A stretch of DNA of 64,000 nt from Mycoplasmopsis gallinacea (GCF_012220205.1 NZ_CP047225.1:1116001-1180000); one strand, 5' to 3'. Shown: positions 11,875-21,626, counted from the stretch's first letter. Translations and numbers: made by a program. Notes: generated from the sequence alone by a model not told the origin.

Positions 11875-12279
11875 TTATTTACCTTTCTTATTAGCATGAA
11901 CTTCTTGTGCAATTTTTTCATTAAAGTAACCAATGATGTAATTACGGTTTACTTTCACAACTGTTTTATCTGCGATTTTAATGAAATAAATTTGTCCTTG
12001 TTTTTCTGTAACTTCCCCAAAAATACCTGATGCAAGTAAAACTTCGTCTCCAGGTTTGATTTTTTTAAGTAAAGCTAATTTGGTTTCTTCATCTTTTTCC
12101 ATTTTTTTCTTTCTAAGAATCGGAAAGACGAATAATTGACAAATTACAAATGCAAGAAATAAGAAGGCAAAAATTCCACCAAGCACAAAAAAGGCAATTA
12201 ATAAAGGTGAATAAGTTCCTCCTGTATTAGTTGCTGCGCTAGCAGCTTGAGTTGCTTGTTCAAAAAATGCGTGTGTCAT
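11875..12279 (-). CDS. YajC-like membrane protein in the PTS operon, 134 aa
   Basis: One transmembrane helix (residues ~24-52, LLIAFFVLGGIFAFLFLAFVI) is followed by a basic stretch and the cytoplasmic YajC fold pattern: KKIKPGDEVLLASGIFGEV...IYFIKIADKTVVKVNRNYIIGYF. YajC belongs to the SecDF-YajC holotranslocon in other bacteria. Its position between EIIA and kduD matters, because the streptococcal hyaluronan operons also carry a yajC gene beside the EIIB/C/D genes. This suggests the copy is dedicated to assembly or export for this locus rather than to general secretion, but that role is inference. The N-terminus is longer than in typical YajC. Confidence 0.75.
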   Translation of the reverse strand: MTHAFFEQATQAASAATNTGGTYSPLLIAFFVLGGIFAFLFLAFVICQLFVFPILRKKKMEKDEETKLALLKKIKPGDEVLLASGIFGEVTEKQGQIYFIKIADKTVVKVNRNYIIGYFNEKIAQEVHANKKGK

Positions 12280-12306
12280 GCTAATTTACTCCTATATGTT
12301 TATTGA

Positions 12307-12717
12307 CTAATTGAAGATGTTTTGCATTGAGAAACGGTTTAAATTTTCAAATTTTTCTTTGCAGTATGAAACCATTTCGTTGTGGTCTGCAGCACCAATA
12401 ATTCTTGCTTTAAATGTAATATCTAACATCAATGCTGGTGAAAGACCTGCATAAACAAGAACGTTGTTTCCTGATTTTTTAGCAAGAAGATCCACAATTG
12501 TTACGTGTGGGCTTCCACCCGGAAGATCACAGAAAACAATTGTAGGTTCTCCTTTTGCAAAGTATGCTTCAAGTTCTGTACGAACTTTTTCAATTGGGTT
12601 TTCATTGCTGATGTGGAATGTTTCAATTCCTTCTTCAAATCCACCAACAAATTCTAAGAATGACTTAGTTCCTTCTGGATATTTTGAATGTCCTAAAATT
12701 AAAATATTGTATGTCAT
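12307..12717 (-). CDS. PTS system mannose-family EIIA component, 136 aa
   Basis: It is the cytoplasmic phosphocarrier that passes phosphate from HPr to EIIB. The fold signature is intact: ILILGHSKYPEG with the phosphorylated His10, FCDLPGGSPHVTIVDLLAKK, and VYAGLSPALMLDITF. Length is typical of free-standing AgaF/ManXa-type EIIA domains. It follows EIID by 4 bases. With EIIB, EIIC and EIID it forms a four-gene mannose/galactosamine-family transporter. The neighbours (GH88, KduI, KduD) indicate unsaturated glycosaminoglycan disaccharides as substrate. Confidence 0.88.
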   Translation of the reverse strand: MTYNILILGHSKYPEGTKSFLEFVGGFEEGIETFHISNENPIEKVRTELEAYFAKGEPTIVFCDLPGGSPHVTIVDLLAKKSGNNVLVYAGLSPALMLDITFKARIIGAADHNEMVSYCKEKFENLNRFSMQNIFN

Positions 12718-12721
12718 GTGA

Positions 12722-13594
12722 TTATGCTCCTAAAATTCCGAATACACCACATGTCAATCCAACTAAAATTGTAACGATAATAACTTTATATGGTGTTCAT
12801 TTGTATTTTGTTACTGCCATGTAAATGAAGATAACTCATGCTCCTGAAGCAAGGTAAGGCATAATGTTGTTGAAAATTTCTCTAACTGAAACTGTTTTAA
12901 TTTCAAATCCCTGTGATCCAGCATCAAGTCTTTGAGCAAATTCAAGAGCTGGGTTAACTTTTGTAAGTCTTACTGCAAGGGCAACAATAATAGCAACCCC
13001 GATCATTGAAGAAATACGGATAATTGTTTGCATTTGTGTAGCAAGTTTTGAAATAACTTTTTCCCCAAGTTTGTACCCTAAAATACCAAGTGAAAGTCTA
13101 ACTGTAATTAAAATTGCGTTCATCCCTAAAAGAAAAACAATAGGTCCAAGAATTTCTCCAGTTTGAGCAAATCCAATTGCAATAATAGAAATAAGTGGGA
13201 AAATAGCAAATTGTGTAAGTGAATCACCAATACCAGCAAGAGGCCCCATAAGAGACATTTTGATGGTTCTAGCATCATCAAGTGATTGTCCTGATGCAAG
13301 AAGTGATAAGTGAACTGATGTAATAAGAGTAATTGTTTGTGAGTTTGAGTTAAAGAACTCTAAGTTAGCAATAACTGCTTTTTTAAGGTTTTCACCTTTT
13401 CCATAAATTCTTTTAAGGGCTGGGTAAATAACGTTTGCATATCCAATACCTTGGAAGTTTGCATAGTTAAATCCGTTTTGAAGTAAATATGAACGAAGTG
13501 AAATTCAAATAAATAATCAAATAGATAATTTTTTGCTTGAATCAAGTGTGTTATCAGCTTGAATTTGAACAAATTCTTTGTTATTAGATTCCAT
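12722..13594 (-). CDS. PTS system mannose-family EIID component, 290 aa
   Basis: This membrane subunit forms the sugar channel with EIIC. It shows the family pattern: an N-terminal amphipathic part with LRSYLLQNGFNYANFQGIGY, the conserved segment TIKMSLMGPLAGIGDSLTQ (residues ~110-130), then several hydrophobic helices and a short C-terminal helix ending GVFGILGA. The start ATG (13594) overlaps the EIIC stop by 11 bases, so the two subunits should be made in equal amounts. Length matches AgaD/ManZ proteins. Confidence 0.92.
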
Positions 13595-14492
13595 CTTCAT
13601 ACTCTCCTTCCGCGTTTTGTTTATTTGAATGTACTTGCACAGGAGCTGCTGCTTGCGCTTTTAATTTATCTAAGTCTAAAATCTTTGTAAGTGACATGAT
13701 AATAAGAACAAATGCTGAAACTGCAATAGCAAGTCCTAAGATTGAGAATTGTGTTTTTGTAGCAACTGCAATAGCTTCAAAAACAAGTGTTAAGAAGTAC
13801 CCAAGTAAAGCAAATCCAAGGTATTCTTTTTTAAGCATAACTTTAAGAATAAGAGCAAATCCAAGGGCTGGAAGCATTCCTCCGGCTACTCTAAATCCTG
13901 TTCTTAATCAATCTGGTAAGTTGTTTGCAACACCAGATAAGAAGTTGGCACTAAATCCAACAACTGTACCAAAGGAGAATGTTACAACCATTAACACGAT
14001 AAGTGTTAAGTTTGAGTATAAGCTAAATAATCTGAATTTTCCTTTTTCAACAGCTTTTGTAGCTAATTGACTCATTGGTGACATAGCTGTGAAAAGAAGT
14101 GTAATTAAAAGTTGCATTAAGATTCCAACTGGAACACTATATCCAATGAAAACCCCTGCATCTGTAATAGTCATAAGTTGCATTCTTCCATCAATAATTG
14201 GTTGAGCTGAAAGAGCAACAACTGGTGCGAAAATTCCGGGAGCAATTGGATCTGGTGGTCTAACCCCTCCTTGAGAAATTCCGAACCCAAGTCAAACTGT
14301 TTGACCTGCAGCACCAACAACAATAGCGTTTGCTAATGCACCAGGTGTACCACTTAAAATAACACCAATACCAGTTGCATAAATAATAGGTGTTGCTGTA
14401 TAGTTACCTAAAAGAGTACCAGTAACAGCAATTGCCGCTCATAAACCAATAAATAAAGCCTGAGCTGGAGTTATTTCGATTAAATTTTGCAT
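13584..14492 (-). CDS. PTS system mannose-family EIIC component, 302 aa
   Basis: This polytopic membrane permease subunit has about seven to nine hydrophobic stretches. The EIIC-typical segments are visible: ALFIGLWAAIAVTGTLLG at the N-terminus and LANAIVVGAAGQTVWLGFGISQGGVRPPDP, which corresponds to the conserved GG(V)xPPD loop. The C-terminal ~25 residues (QAAAPVQVHSNKQNAEGEYEDGI) are hydrophilic and cytoplasmic. It sits between EIIB, with a 51-base gap, and EIID, which it overlaps by 11 bases. Preceded by AGAAAGGA. Confidence 0.92.
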
Positions 14493-14543
14493 ATTGGCAA
14501 TCCTTTCTATAAAGTTAATAAATAATAAATTATGGAATTAAAA

Positions 14544-15026
14544 TTAATCTTCAATTAATTTTGCGGTTTCAACTAAACCTTTTGTAACTCCTGGAAGACT
14601 TTGTGTGTTAAATAAAACACCCATTTCTACCATTTCTTTAATCATTCTTCTTTCATCGGCACTTAAGTTAACAGATGAAGTAATTTTTTTACGATCTTCA
14701 CGTGTATGTGTGTTTCCAATGTTAATTTCTTTAATTGGTAAACCTGCTTTAACAAGTTTGTACATACTTTCGATATCTTTAGCAACTAAATAGAATTTTT
14801 GTCATTCAGATGCTTTTGGTCAAATTTCTACTAATTTATCAAGAGCGTAGAAACTAATTCTAACTCCTTGAGGAACTGTAGTTTTCATTAAATCTTGTTG
14901 TAATTGGTTTGTTGATGCTTCATCATTAGCAATGATAACTGAGTTTGCACCATTAACTTGCATTCATAATGATGCTTGCCCATGCATAAGTCTTTCATCA
15001 ACTCTTGCGTGAATAATTTCTGCCAT
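14544..15026 (-). CDS. PTS system mannose-family EIIB component, 160 aa
   Basis: It is phosphorylated by EIIA and phosphorylates the incoming sugar. The N-terminus IIHARVDERLMHGQ contains the family signature (R)xDxRLxHGQ with the active-site His near residue 15. The following residues VIIANDEASTNQLQQDLMKTTVP are typical of AgaB/ManXb. Length is normal. It begins 9 bases after ugl. The gap to EIIC (14493-14543) contains no obvious terminator. Confidence 0.92.
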
Positions 15027-15035
15027 TTTTAACTC

Positions 15036-16268
15036 CTATCAGTATGGATCTCATTCTTTGTATAAACGCATTAACGCTTCTAAGTAGTAGTAATCTCCTC
15101 AGATGTTTCCTTCATCAACACCTTTACCTGAATGTCATGAATAAACTCCGTGGAAAAGAACTGGACTACCTGGTTTTGTTTCTAAATTAGCATAATTTGT
15201 AGCTAATGAATAAACAATTGATTTTGCAATATCTACGTAAAGTTTTTTAGTAGCTTCATCATCAATGTGTTTTGCCATCTCTAAAAGACCACAAGCAGCA
15301 ATTGCACTTGCTGATGAATCTCTTGAGTGAGTATCGTCATTATTGAAGATTAAATCTCAATAAGCAACATTATCTTTACCTTGGTTGTTTAAGAATTGGT
15401 TAACAACTTTTTGGTGAATTTTGAATGTATCTTTATCAAGTCTTGGATCATTTTTAGCATATTTAACTGTAAGTGGAATTCCATATACACCTCATGCTTG
15501 ACCTCTTGCTCAACAAGAATCATCTGAGTATCCTTGACGTGTTTTACCATAAAGTGGTTTATTTGTATCTGGATCATAGTAGAAAGTGTGGAAAGTAGTT
15601 CCATCTTCTCTAATTACTGTATGAAGTGATGTATTAAAGTGATTAATAGCCATTTCATAAAGTTTTTTATCTTCTTCTTCACCATTTTGAGCAGCTCAAT
15701 GTAAAAGAGGAATATTTAAAAGACAGTCAATAATTAAACGGTAGTTTTCTTTAACTCCCATTGCACCTCAAGCTTTAATGAACTTAGCTTCTTCAATATA
15801 ACGAGAAGCAAGGTGTCTTGCAGCAAGAAGAGCAGCTTCTTTAGCTTTTAAATCTCCTGTTAATTTGTAGTAAGCTACACATGAAAGTGAGTAAAGGAAT
15901 CCCATATCATGGTGATCTACTTCGATTTTGTTAACAATTCTATCGTAGTATGAATCAATGTGTTTTTTTACTAATTCTAAATATTTTGGATTTTGTGAAT
16001 ACTCGTAAGCAAGAGCAACCATTCCTGTTCAAAAGCCATCTGTTCATTCGATGTTATCCATTTTTTTGTAGATATTATCAAATGTATTTGGACTTTGGAA
16101 GCTATCTCCAAAATATTCCATATTAAGATCAATTTGTTTTAAAGCTTTTTCGATTGCGTTTTCTAAGAAAGCTTTATCAACTTTTGATGCATCTTTAGCT
16201 AAGTATTCTGGATTTAAGATTTTCTCGTTGTTATTTACAAGGTTGTTTACAATCTTTTGCTCAGACAT
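15036..16268 (-). CDS. ugl: unsaturated glucuronyl hydrolase, GH88, 410 aa
   Basis: It hydrates the double bond of the 4,5-unsaturated uronic acid at the non-reducing end of lyase-made disaccharides, releasing the uronate and the amino sugar. GH88 features in order are the alpha6/alpha6-barrel segment MDNIEWTDGFWTGMVALAYE (residues ~72-92), HHDMGFLYSLS with the conserved Asp, and then the run Q-G-Y-S-D-D-S-C-W-A-R-G-Q-A-W-G-V-Y-G carrying the second conserved Asp. RDSSASAIAACGLLE and NIWGDYYYLEAL complete the pattern, and the C-terminus ends in EWDPYW. Length fits the family. Its ATG overlaps the kduI stop (TAATG). It is cytoplasmic, with no signal peptide, so the disaccharides must be imported first by the adjacent PTS. 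Confidence 0.95.
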
Positions 16269-17098
16269 TATTTTAAATCCTTTGTTGCAACACCTTGCAT
16301 ATCTGTATAATCAAGGTTTTCGCCACCCATAGCTCAAATAAAGCTGTAGTTTCTTGTTCCAACACCTGAGTGAATTGACCATGGAGCTGAAATTACGAAA
16401 TCATTATTTTTAACAACTAAATGACGAGTTTCTTGTGGTTGCCCCATCATGTGGAATACTCTTTGTTCTTCTTCTAAATCAAAGTAAAGATAACATTCTG
16501 TTCTTCTTTCGTGTGTATGGCAAGGCATTGTGTTTCACATATTATTTGGTTCAAGAAGTGTCATTCCCATTAAAAGTGAATTTGTTTGACATACATTTGG
16601 GTGGAAGAATTGGTAAATTACCCGTTTGTTGCTTTCTGCATCGCTACCTAAATTAATTGCTCTAGCATTTGCAATATCAACTTTTGTAACTGGATATTTA
16701 ATAAGCCCTTGTGTTGAAAAACCGTAAAAAAGAGCTGGATTTGAAGGATCAACTGATTTAACTGAAATTTTTTCAGTTCCTACTGGAAGGTATAATCCAT
16801 CTTTGTTTTTAAGTGTTTCAGAATTACCATCATATTCAATAATTCCTTCTCCACCAATATTGATAATTCCACATTCTCTTCTTTGTAAGAAGAATGCAGC
16901 ACCGATTTGGCTATCAATTTTTACATCAAGTGTTTTGTTTACTGGTTTAGCACCAAAAACAACTACACGATCGTAATGTAAGTAGTTCACTTTAAGTTCA
17001 TCACTTACAAATAAATCCTCAATTAAAAAGTTTTCTCTTAATTTTGAAGTATCAAATCCTTTAACTTCTTCTTGAGATCTTGCGTAAAAAGTTTTCAT
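16268..17098 (-). CDS. kduI: 5-keto-4-deoxyuronate isomerase, 276 aa
   Basis: It isomerises 5-keto-4-deoxyuronate to 2,5-diketo-3-deoxygluconate, the step before KduD. The protein has the cupin architecture of KduI. The recognisable blocks are [27 protein letters not shown], the metal-site block with [18 protein letters not shown] containing the His/His/Glu ligands, [14 protein letters not shown], and [24 protein letters not shown] containing the last His ligand. Length equals that of E. coli KduI (278). It starts 3 bases after the upstream membrane-protein gene and overlaps ugl by one base. The frame contains in-frame TGA codons at ~16529 and ~16331. Confidence 0.95.
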
Positions 17099-17101
17099 CT
17101 A

Positions 17102-17578
17102 TTATTTACCTCTTGAAAAGATTTTTAGAAATTTTTTGTTATTTTTTTGATTTGCTTTTGCAGCATCATTGATAGTATTAACTAATGTTTCTTTTTTACT
17201 TGGCTCAATAAATTGGAATGTATAAACAAGAATTAAAACAATTGCTAATCCTCCACCGATGAATCCAAGTAATGTCATTGATGATACCGAAGCTGTTAAG
17301 ATAAGTGGTAAAGAAATGTATGCATAAAGTCTTTTACCTGTTTTAGATCTAGCAAATTCTCATCCGATTCATCCAATAGCAAGTGTTGCTACTGCAAGTC
17401 ATTCGATTGATCTTGTTAAATCTGGAACTAAAATATCTAAAATGCTTCCGATATTTTTACCATCGTTATTTTTATCACCAAATTGTCCTGTGTATCCAAA
17501 GAAGATACCAATTAACACTATTGAAAGAAAAATAAAAATAACCATATTTAAATATTTTTTAATTTTTTCTGGTGTCAT
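17102..17578 (-). CDS. small membrane protein of unknown function at the head of the glycosaminoglycan operon, 158 aa
   Basis: I do not recognise this family. It has four likely transmembrane segments (residues ~10-28, ~58-74, ~84-100, ~105-125), a hydrophilic loop GDKNNDGKNIGS between the first two, and a basic C-terminal tail rich in Lys and Asn. A strong GGAGG ribosome site is 5 bases before the ATG. It is the first gene of the operon, 3 bases upstream of kduI. This suggests a role in uptake or regulation of the disaccharide system, for example an accessory PTS or sensor subunit, but nothing in the sequence proves that. Confidence 0.8.
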
Positions 17579-17580
17579 TC

Positions 17581-17655
17581 TAACCTCCTGTAAATAATTT
17601 TATTTTTTTATTGCTCTTAGGGGAATTTTTATAATAATTTATTCATTAAAATAAT
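17581..17655 (-). promoter_or_regulatory. probable operon promoter region upstream of the glycosaminoglycan genes
   Basis: This AT-rich gap lies between the rpiR terminator and the first operon gene. It has a good ribosome site (GGAGG) and TATTATAAA-like sequences that could act as a -10 element. I see no clear -35 box and no strong palindrome, so the exact promoter is not fixed. Confidence 0.35.
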
Positions 17656-17684
17656 AAAAAACACAGAAAAAATATTCTGTGTTT
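17648..17684 (-). terminator. rho-independent terminator after rpiR-family gene
   Basis: Inverted repeat AAACACAGAA / TTCTGTGTTT (17659-17684) followed on the minus strand by a T-rich run. It ends the regulator transcript before the operon promoter. Confidence 0.8.
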
Positions 17685-17726
17685 AGCTTTTTTAAATGAT
17701 TGTATGAATATTTTATTCTAAGCATT

Positions 17727-18578
17727 TTAAGAAATGATTTTTCATAAATTTTTAGAAATGTTAATGTTTTCATATTGATGGTCATTTTTGTTTAAAAGAT
17801 AGAAAAGCACAATGTCAAGAATCATAAATTGTGCGATTTTGTCAGTGATTTCAAAATCCACTACTCTATTTTTAAAAGTGTTGTAAATAACCGGATTAAT
17901 TCGATCGTTGCTTTTGAAATTGTAGTTTTGGTTTTTGCTAATTAAAGAAAACTTAATTTTGTTTTCATCAAGGATTTTAGCCACCTTAACACAATCTAAA
18001 TTAGTGAATTTTTGGGAAATAATTAAAAAGTGATAACCATTACGCACTGCAGTTGGGTAAAAATCAACAAAGTCATGAAGTGAGTTAAAAGCAATAGCTT
18101 CAATTCCACTTTTTGATAATTGACGCGCAAAATATTTACCAGTTTCAAAAGAAGAGCCAATTCCGAAAACCACAAGTTTTTTGTGCGAATTAATTAAATT
18201 AATTAAAGAATTAAGGTGACTATCATCAATTGAAGAAAAAACTATTTTAACTAAGTTTATGTACTGTTCGAAAACATTGCGCTTAACATCTTCAAGTTCT
18301 ACAACAGTATGAAGATTAAGTTCGGGTGTAATTAAATATTTTTCCAAATGCTTAGCAACATGAATTTGAAGCATTTTAAAACTATTAAAGCCTACCTTTT
18401 TAGTAAATCTACTAAGAGAAGTTTGAGTGATAAAAATTCTTTCACAAATTTCATTTTGAGTAAGTCTTACAAATTCGTCTGGGTTAGATTCGATGTAGTT
18501 AAGAATATAGTTGTCAATATCCCCTAAATTTTTTCTATCATCGTCTTTTAAAAAATCAAAAACTTTAACTTGTAACAT
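17727..18578 (-). CDS. RpiR/MurR-family transcriptional regulator, 283 aa
   Basis: The N-terminal RpiR helix-turn-helix is visible at residues ~20-75: YILNYIESNPDEFVRLTQNE leads into a second helix with the family pattern TQTSLSRFTKKVGFNSFKML. A C-terminal SIS sugar-phosphate binding domain follows (~130-270), including LVVFGIGSSFETGKYFARQLSKSGIEAIAF, the usual phosphosugar loop. The C-terminus continues through one TGA(Trp) to TAA 17727. RpiR regulators respond to phosphosugars. Lying directly upstream of the operon on the same strand, it is the natural candidate regulator of glycosaminoglycan genes and perhaps of itself. Which ligand it senses is inference, KDPG or a HexNAc-phosphate being candidates. 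Confidence 0.9.
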
Positions 18579-18587
18579 ACTATATTT

Positions 18588-18618
18588 ATTATAAATGTTT
18601 CTCTCAAAAGTTGAAACA
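18588..18618 (-). promoter_or_regulatory. near-leaderless promoter with inverted repeat in front of the RpiR gene
   Basis: On the minus strand a perfect TATAAT (18588-18593) sits only 9 bases before the ATG at 18578, so transcription should begin at or within a base or two of the start codon. Between the -10 and the probable -35 is the inverted repeat TGTTTC (18596-18601) / GAAACA (18613-18618), a plausible operator for autoregulation. I did not find a second copy of this repeat in front of the operon. Confidence 0.5.
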
Positions 18619-18630
18619 TTTTACACTTGT

Positions 18631-18659
18631 GTAAAAAAGCTCTAAAACGATGTTTAGAG
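18631..18659 (-). terminator. rho-independent terminator after pgi
   Basis: Stem GCTCTAAA / TTTAGAGC with a 6-base T-run on the minus strand, just downstream of the pgi stop codon. Confidence 0.85.
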
Positions 18660-18669
18660 CCTAATTTTT

Positions 18670-19971
18670 TTATTTTTTACCTAAAAGTGAGAACATATTT
18701 TTCTTATAAACTTCAACCCCTGGTTGGTTAAATGGATTAACTCCAAGAAGGTAAGCACTCATTGTTAATGCTCTTTCGAAGAAGATAAATAATGCTCCAA
18801 GTGTTTCTTCATTAAAGCTATCAAAAAGAATGTGAATGTTTGGAACTTTTCCAACTTCTGTATGAGCTTTCATTGTAGCTTCAAAAGCAACATTATTAAC
18901 TGTATGTAAGTTATTTTCGTCTAAATAACCAAGTTTGTCATAGTCAAATTCATCAGCTTGGAATTCAATATTTACAGTTGGGTTTTTAAGTGTTAAAACA
19001 GTTTCAAAAAGAATTTTTGAACCATCTTGCACCATTTGTCCAAGTGAATGTAAATCAGTTGAGAAAATTGCGCTTGTTGGTCAAATTCCTTTTCCATCTT
19101 TACCTTCAGATTCAGCAAAAAGTTGTTTTCATCATTCAGCAAAGTATTGCAGTTTTGATTCATAGCTAACAAGCATTTCGATTTTGAAACCTTCTTTATC
19201 ATAAAGATGGTTTCTTACAGCTGCATATTCATAAGCTGGGTTATTATTTAAAAGTGGACTAGATAATTCTTCGTTTGTAATTCTAGCTCCTTCTAAAACT
19301 TTATCAACGTTAATTCCGGCACAAATAAATGGGAAAAGTCCAACAGCTGTAAGTACTGAAAAACGCCCACCAACATCATCAGGAACTACGAATTTTGTGT
19401 AACCTTTTTTAGTTGCTAGTTCAAAAAGCACACCTTTTGATTTATCAGTTGTAGCTGCAATTAAATCATTTGCATCACCTTTTTCATTTTTTTCAAGTAA
19501 GTTTCTAAACTCTCTAAAAGCAATTGAAGGTTCTAAAGTTGTACCTGATTTAGAAATTACGTTAATAGCAAATTTTTTATCTTTTACATAGTTTAATTTA
19601 GCAACAAGCTCTTCTGAAGAGATGCTATTTCCAGCAAAAACAAGTTCCATTCTTGGTTTTTTAAGTGAATATGGTCCGTAAATGTAGTCATATCCAGTTT
19701 TAGCTCCTAAATATGAACCACCAATTCCAATTACCACAACAACTTCTACACCTTGTTCTTCTCATTGGTCAGCTTTTGCTTTCATTGCTTCAAGTTCAGC
19801 TCTATCGTATGAATTTGGTAAATCATATCATCCAAGTCAATCTTTTTCAGCAACATTTTTGCTTAATACATCATTATGAATTTTTGTAACTTTATCTTGA
19901 AGATAAGCAACATCACTTAATCCATTTTTTAATGCAGGTTTAGTATTAAGTTCTAAATATTTTAATGCCAT
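18670..19971 (-). CDS. pgi: glucose-6-phosphate isomerase, 433 aa
   Basis: It interconverts glucose-6-P and fructose-6-P in glycolysis. Conserved blocks are VVIGIGGSYLGAKTGYDY (residues ~79-96, the GIGGS phosphate loop), FAINVISKSGTTLEPSIAFR, GGRFSVLTAVGLFPFICAGI (the PGI signature 1 type), QYFAEWW, SLGQMVQDGS, and near the end NPFNQPGVEVYKKNMF with the catalytic Lys region. Length (433) is that of the short bacterial PGI class. It has its own promoter (TATAAT 20024-20029) and terminator, so it is a single-gene unit. The frame crosses several TGA(Trp) codons. Confidence 0.95.
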
Positions 19972-20023
19972 TAAAAAACTCCTTATTTTTATATAAAAAT
20001 TTAAATTTAATTATTGTTTATTT

Positions 20024-20029
20024 ATTATA
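20024..20029 (-). promoter_or_regulatory. -10 element of the pgi promoter
   Basis: Perfect TATAAT on the minus strand, 52 bases before the pgi ATG. A ribosome site AAGGAG follows. Confidence 0.55.
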
Positions 20030-20366
20030 GTTTAAAATATTTTTTTTCAAAATTACGAAGATATTGTAAAAAATATTTTGACTCCTTAAAAACAGCAATA
20101 AAAGGCATTTTGTCAAAAGAAGTTTTTCCACATTTTCACAAATTGATCCTTTTTTTCAAAACTAGAAGGGTTATTATTTTAATTTTAAGCAAATTTATTT
20201 ATAAGCTGCCTTGAATAGAAAATTTTACTAACTTTAATTAAAATCCAAATCGCTAAGTAAAATAGGGAAATAATTACTTTTTTAACTATTGTAAAAAACA
20301 ATAATTTTTTTATGTTTTCCAACTAAAAGTAATAAAATAAGAAAAGCAAAACAAAGGAAAAATGAT
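20030..20366. other. divergent intergenic region between pgi and the ATP synthase operon
   Basis: About 340 bases, very AT-rich. It holds the divergent promoters. I see runs such as AGTAATAAAATAAG that could be a -10 for the + operon, with an AAAGGA ribosome site just before 20367. A + frame of 60-75 codons exists here but has no ribosome site and spans the pgi promoter, so I do not call it. Confidence 0.4.
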
Positions 20367-20822
20367 ATGGTAAAAAGTAATATTTATAAGCGAGTAGAAA
20401 GAACTTTTTTTATTCTGTTTACAGCAATATTATTACTTTTTATTTTTATATCTTTTTTTATTAAAGATGGCTATTCATATTTCCTTGGTTATGCGATAGG
20501 AGCATTATCAGTTTTCTTAACATATAAAGTAAACTTTATGGTTTCTTTTTTTATTTTTATTAGACCTAAAAAAAGCGCATTCTTTTTTGGATTTTTAAAA
20601 TTCCTTCTAGTGCTATTATGATGAGCTATTATTACGATTGCTATTGTTCAAATAGACCTAGATTTTCACGCTTATTTAAAAAGAGAAGCTGATAATTCAC
20701 TTTGATATACACTAGCTCCAATTAACATTTTTACTTATGTTTTTGGTGCTAGTATGATATTTATCTCTATTATGGTTGCTCATATTTTTGAAGCAATCAA
20801 AATTAAGAAAATGAAAAAATAG
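20367..20822 (+). CDS. atpI: ATP synthase subunit I-like membrane protein (MG406 type), 151 aa
   Basis: First gene of the F1Fo operon. It has four hydrophobic segments (residues ~14-32, ~35-55, ~72-95 and ~118-140), with charged loops and a Lys-rich end (IKIKKMKK). It has little primary-sequence conservation, as is usual for the mycoplasma atpI-position protein. In other bacteria AtpI assists c-ring assembly or Mg2+ supply. The call rests mainly on position, size and topology. It is 12 bases upstream of atpB, with AGGAAGGAGG between them. Confidence 0.7.
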
Positions 20823-20834
20823 GAAGGAGGTATC

Positions 20835-21602
20835 ATGAACGAAATGATGGATAAGATTTGACAATGAAATCAGCCGCAACTTTTTTCACTGTTTGTGACC
20901 GTGATTATTATCATAATAATTTCGCTTGTGGCTTATTATAAAGTGTCAAAAGTTAAACCACATGAAGCACCTAAAGGAATTGCTTTTGTTGCTGAAGCTT
21001 ACGTTTCTGGAATTGACAATAACTTAAATGATGTTTTTGAAGGAAAATTAAGTAAAAGTAAACCTTATTTATTTGTTTTAGCAACCTTTTTAGTGATTGG
21101 AAATATGCTTGTTGTTTTTGGTCTTGAACCAATTGCTTCTTCATATTCAATTCCATTTATCCTTGCAATTTCTAGTTGATTAGGAATTTTTGTTATCGGT
21201 GGAATTTACCAAAAAATTAGATATTTAAAGAAATATCTTAATCCGCTTGAAATTCCAGGTGCTTTCTCACCGCTTATTTCTCTTTCACTTCGTTTATATG
21301 GAAATATTGTTGGTGGTGGAGTAATTATGTTCCTTATTTACACCATTTTTGGTTATGCATGAACTTCAATTTCACCAAATCACCAATGATACTTTTTCTC
21401 AGTTATTTTTACACCTATTTTTCATATTTATTTTGACTTATTCGATACGTTGTTACAATGTTATATTTTTACCCTTTTAACTTCGATTTATTGACTTAGC
21501 GAAGTAAGCGAGGGTGAAGAAGAAAAAGGATCAGAAACAAAAGGTGTAAAAAACTTTTTAAGTAAACTCAAACTAAAAAGAAAAACAAATGCTATTTATT
21601 AA
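20835..21602 (+). CDS. atpB: F1Fo ATP synthase subunit a, 255 aa
   Basis: Membrane proton channel subunit. Helices include FVTVIIIIIISLVAYYKVSK near the N-terminus, the segment PGAFSPLISLSLRLYGNIVGGGVIM (residues ~139-163) with the essential Arg in S-L-R-L-Y-G-N, and a C-terminal helix IFTLLTSIYWLSEVSEG. The charged tail rich in Glu and Lys is a mycoplasma-type extension. Strong Shine-Dalgarno GGAAGGAGG upstream. Confidence 0.92.
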
Positions 21603-21626
21603 TCATTTACATTTTGGAGGTTAATT

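Noticed and set aside
20014-20240. Possible + strand gene of ~75 codons upstream of atpI
   Set aside because: No ribosome site, overlaps the pgi promoter on the other strand, and codes a low-complexity Lys/Phe/Ile product.
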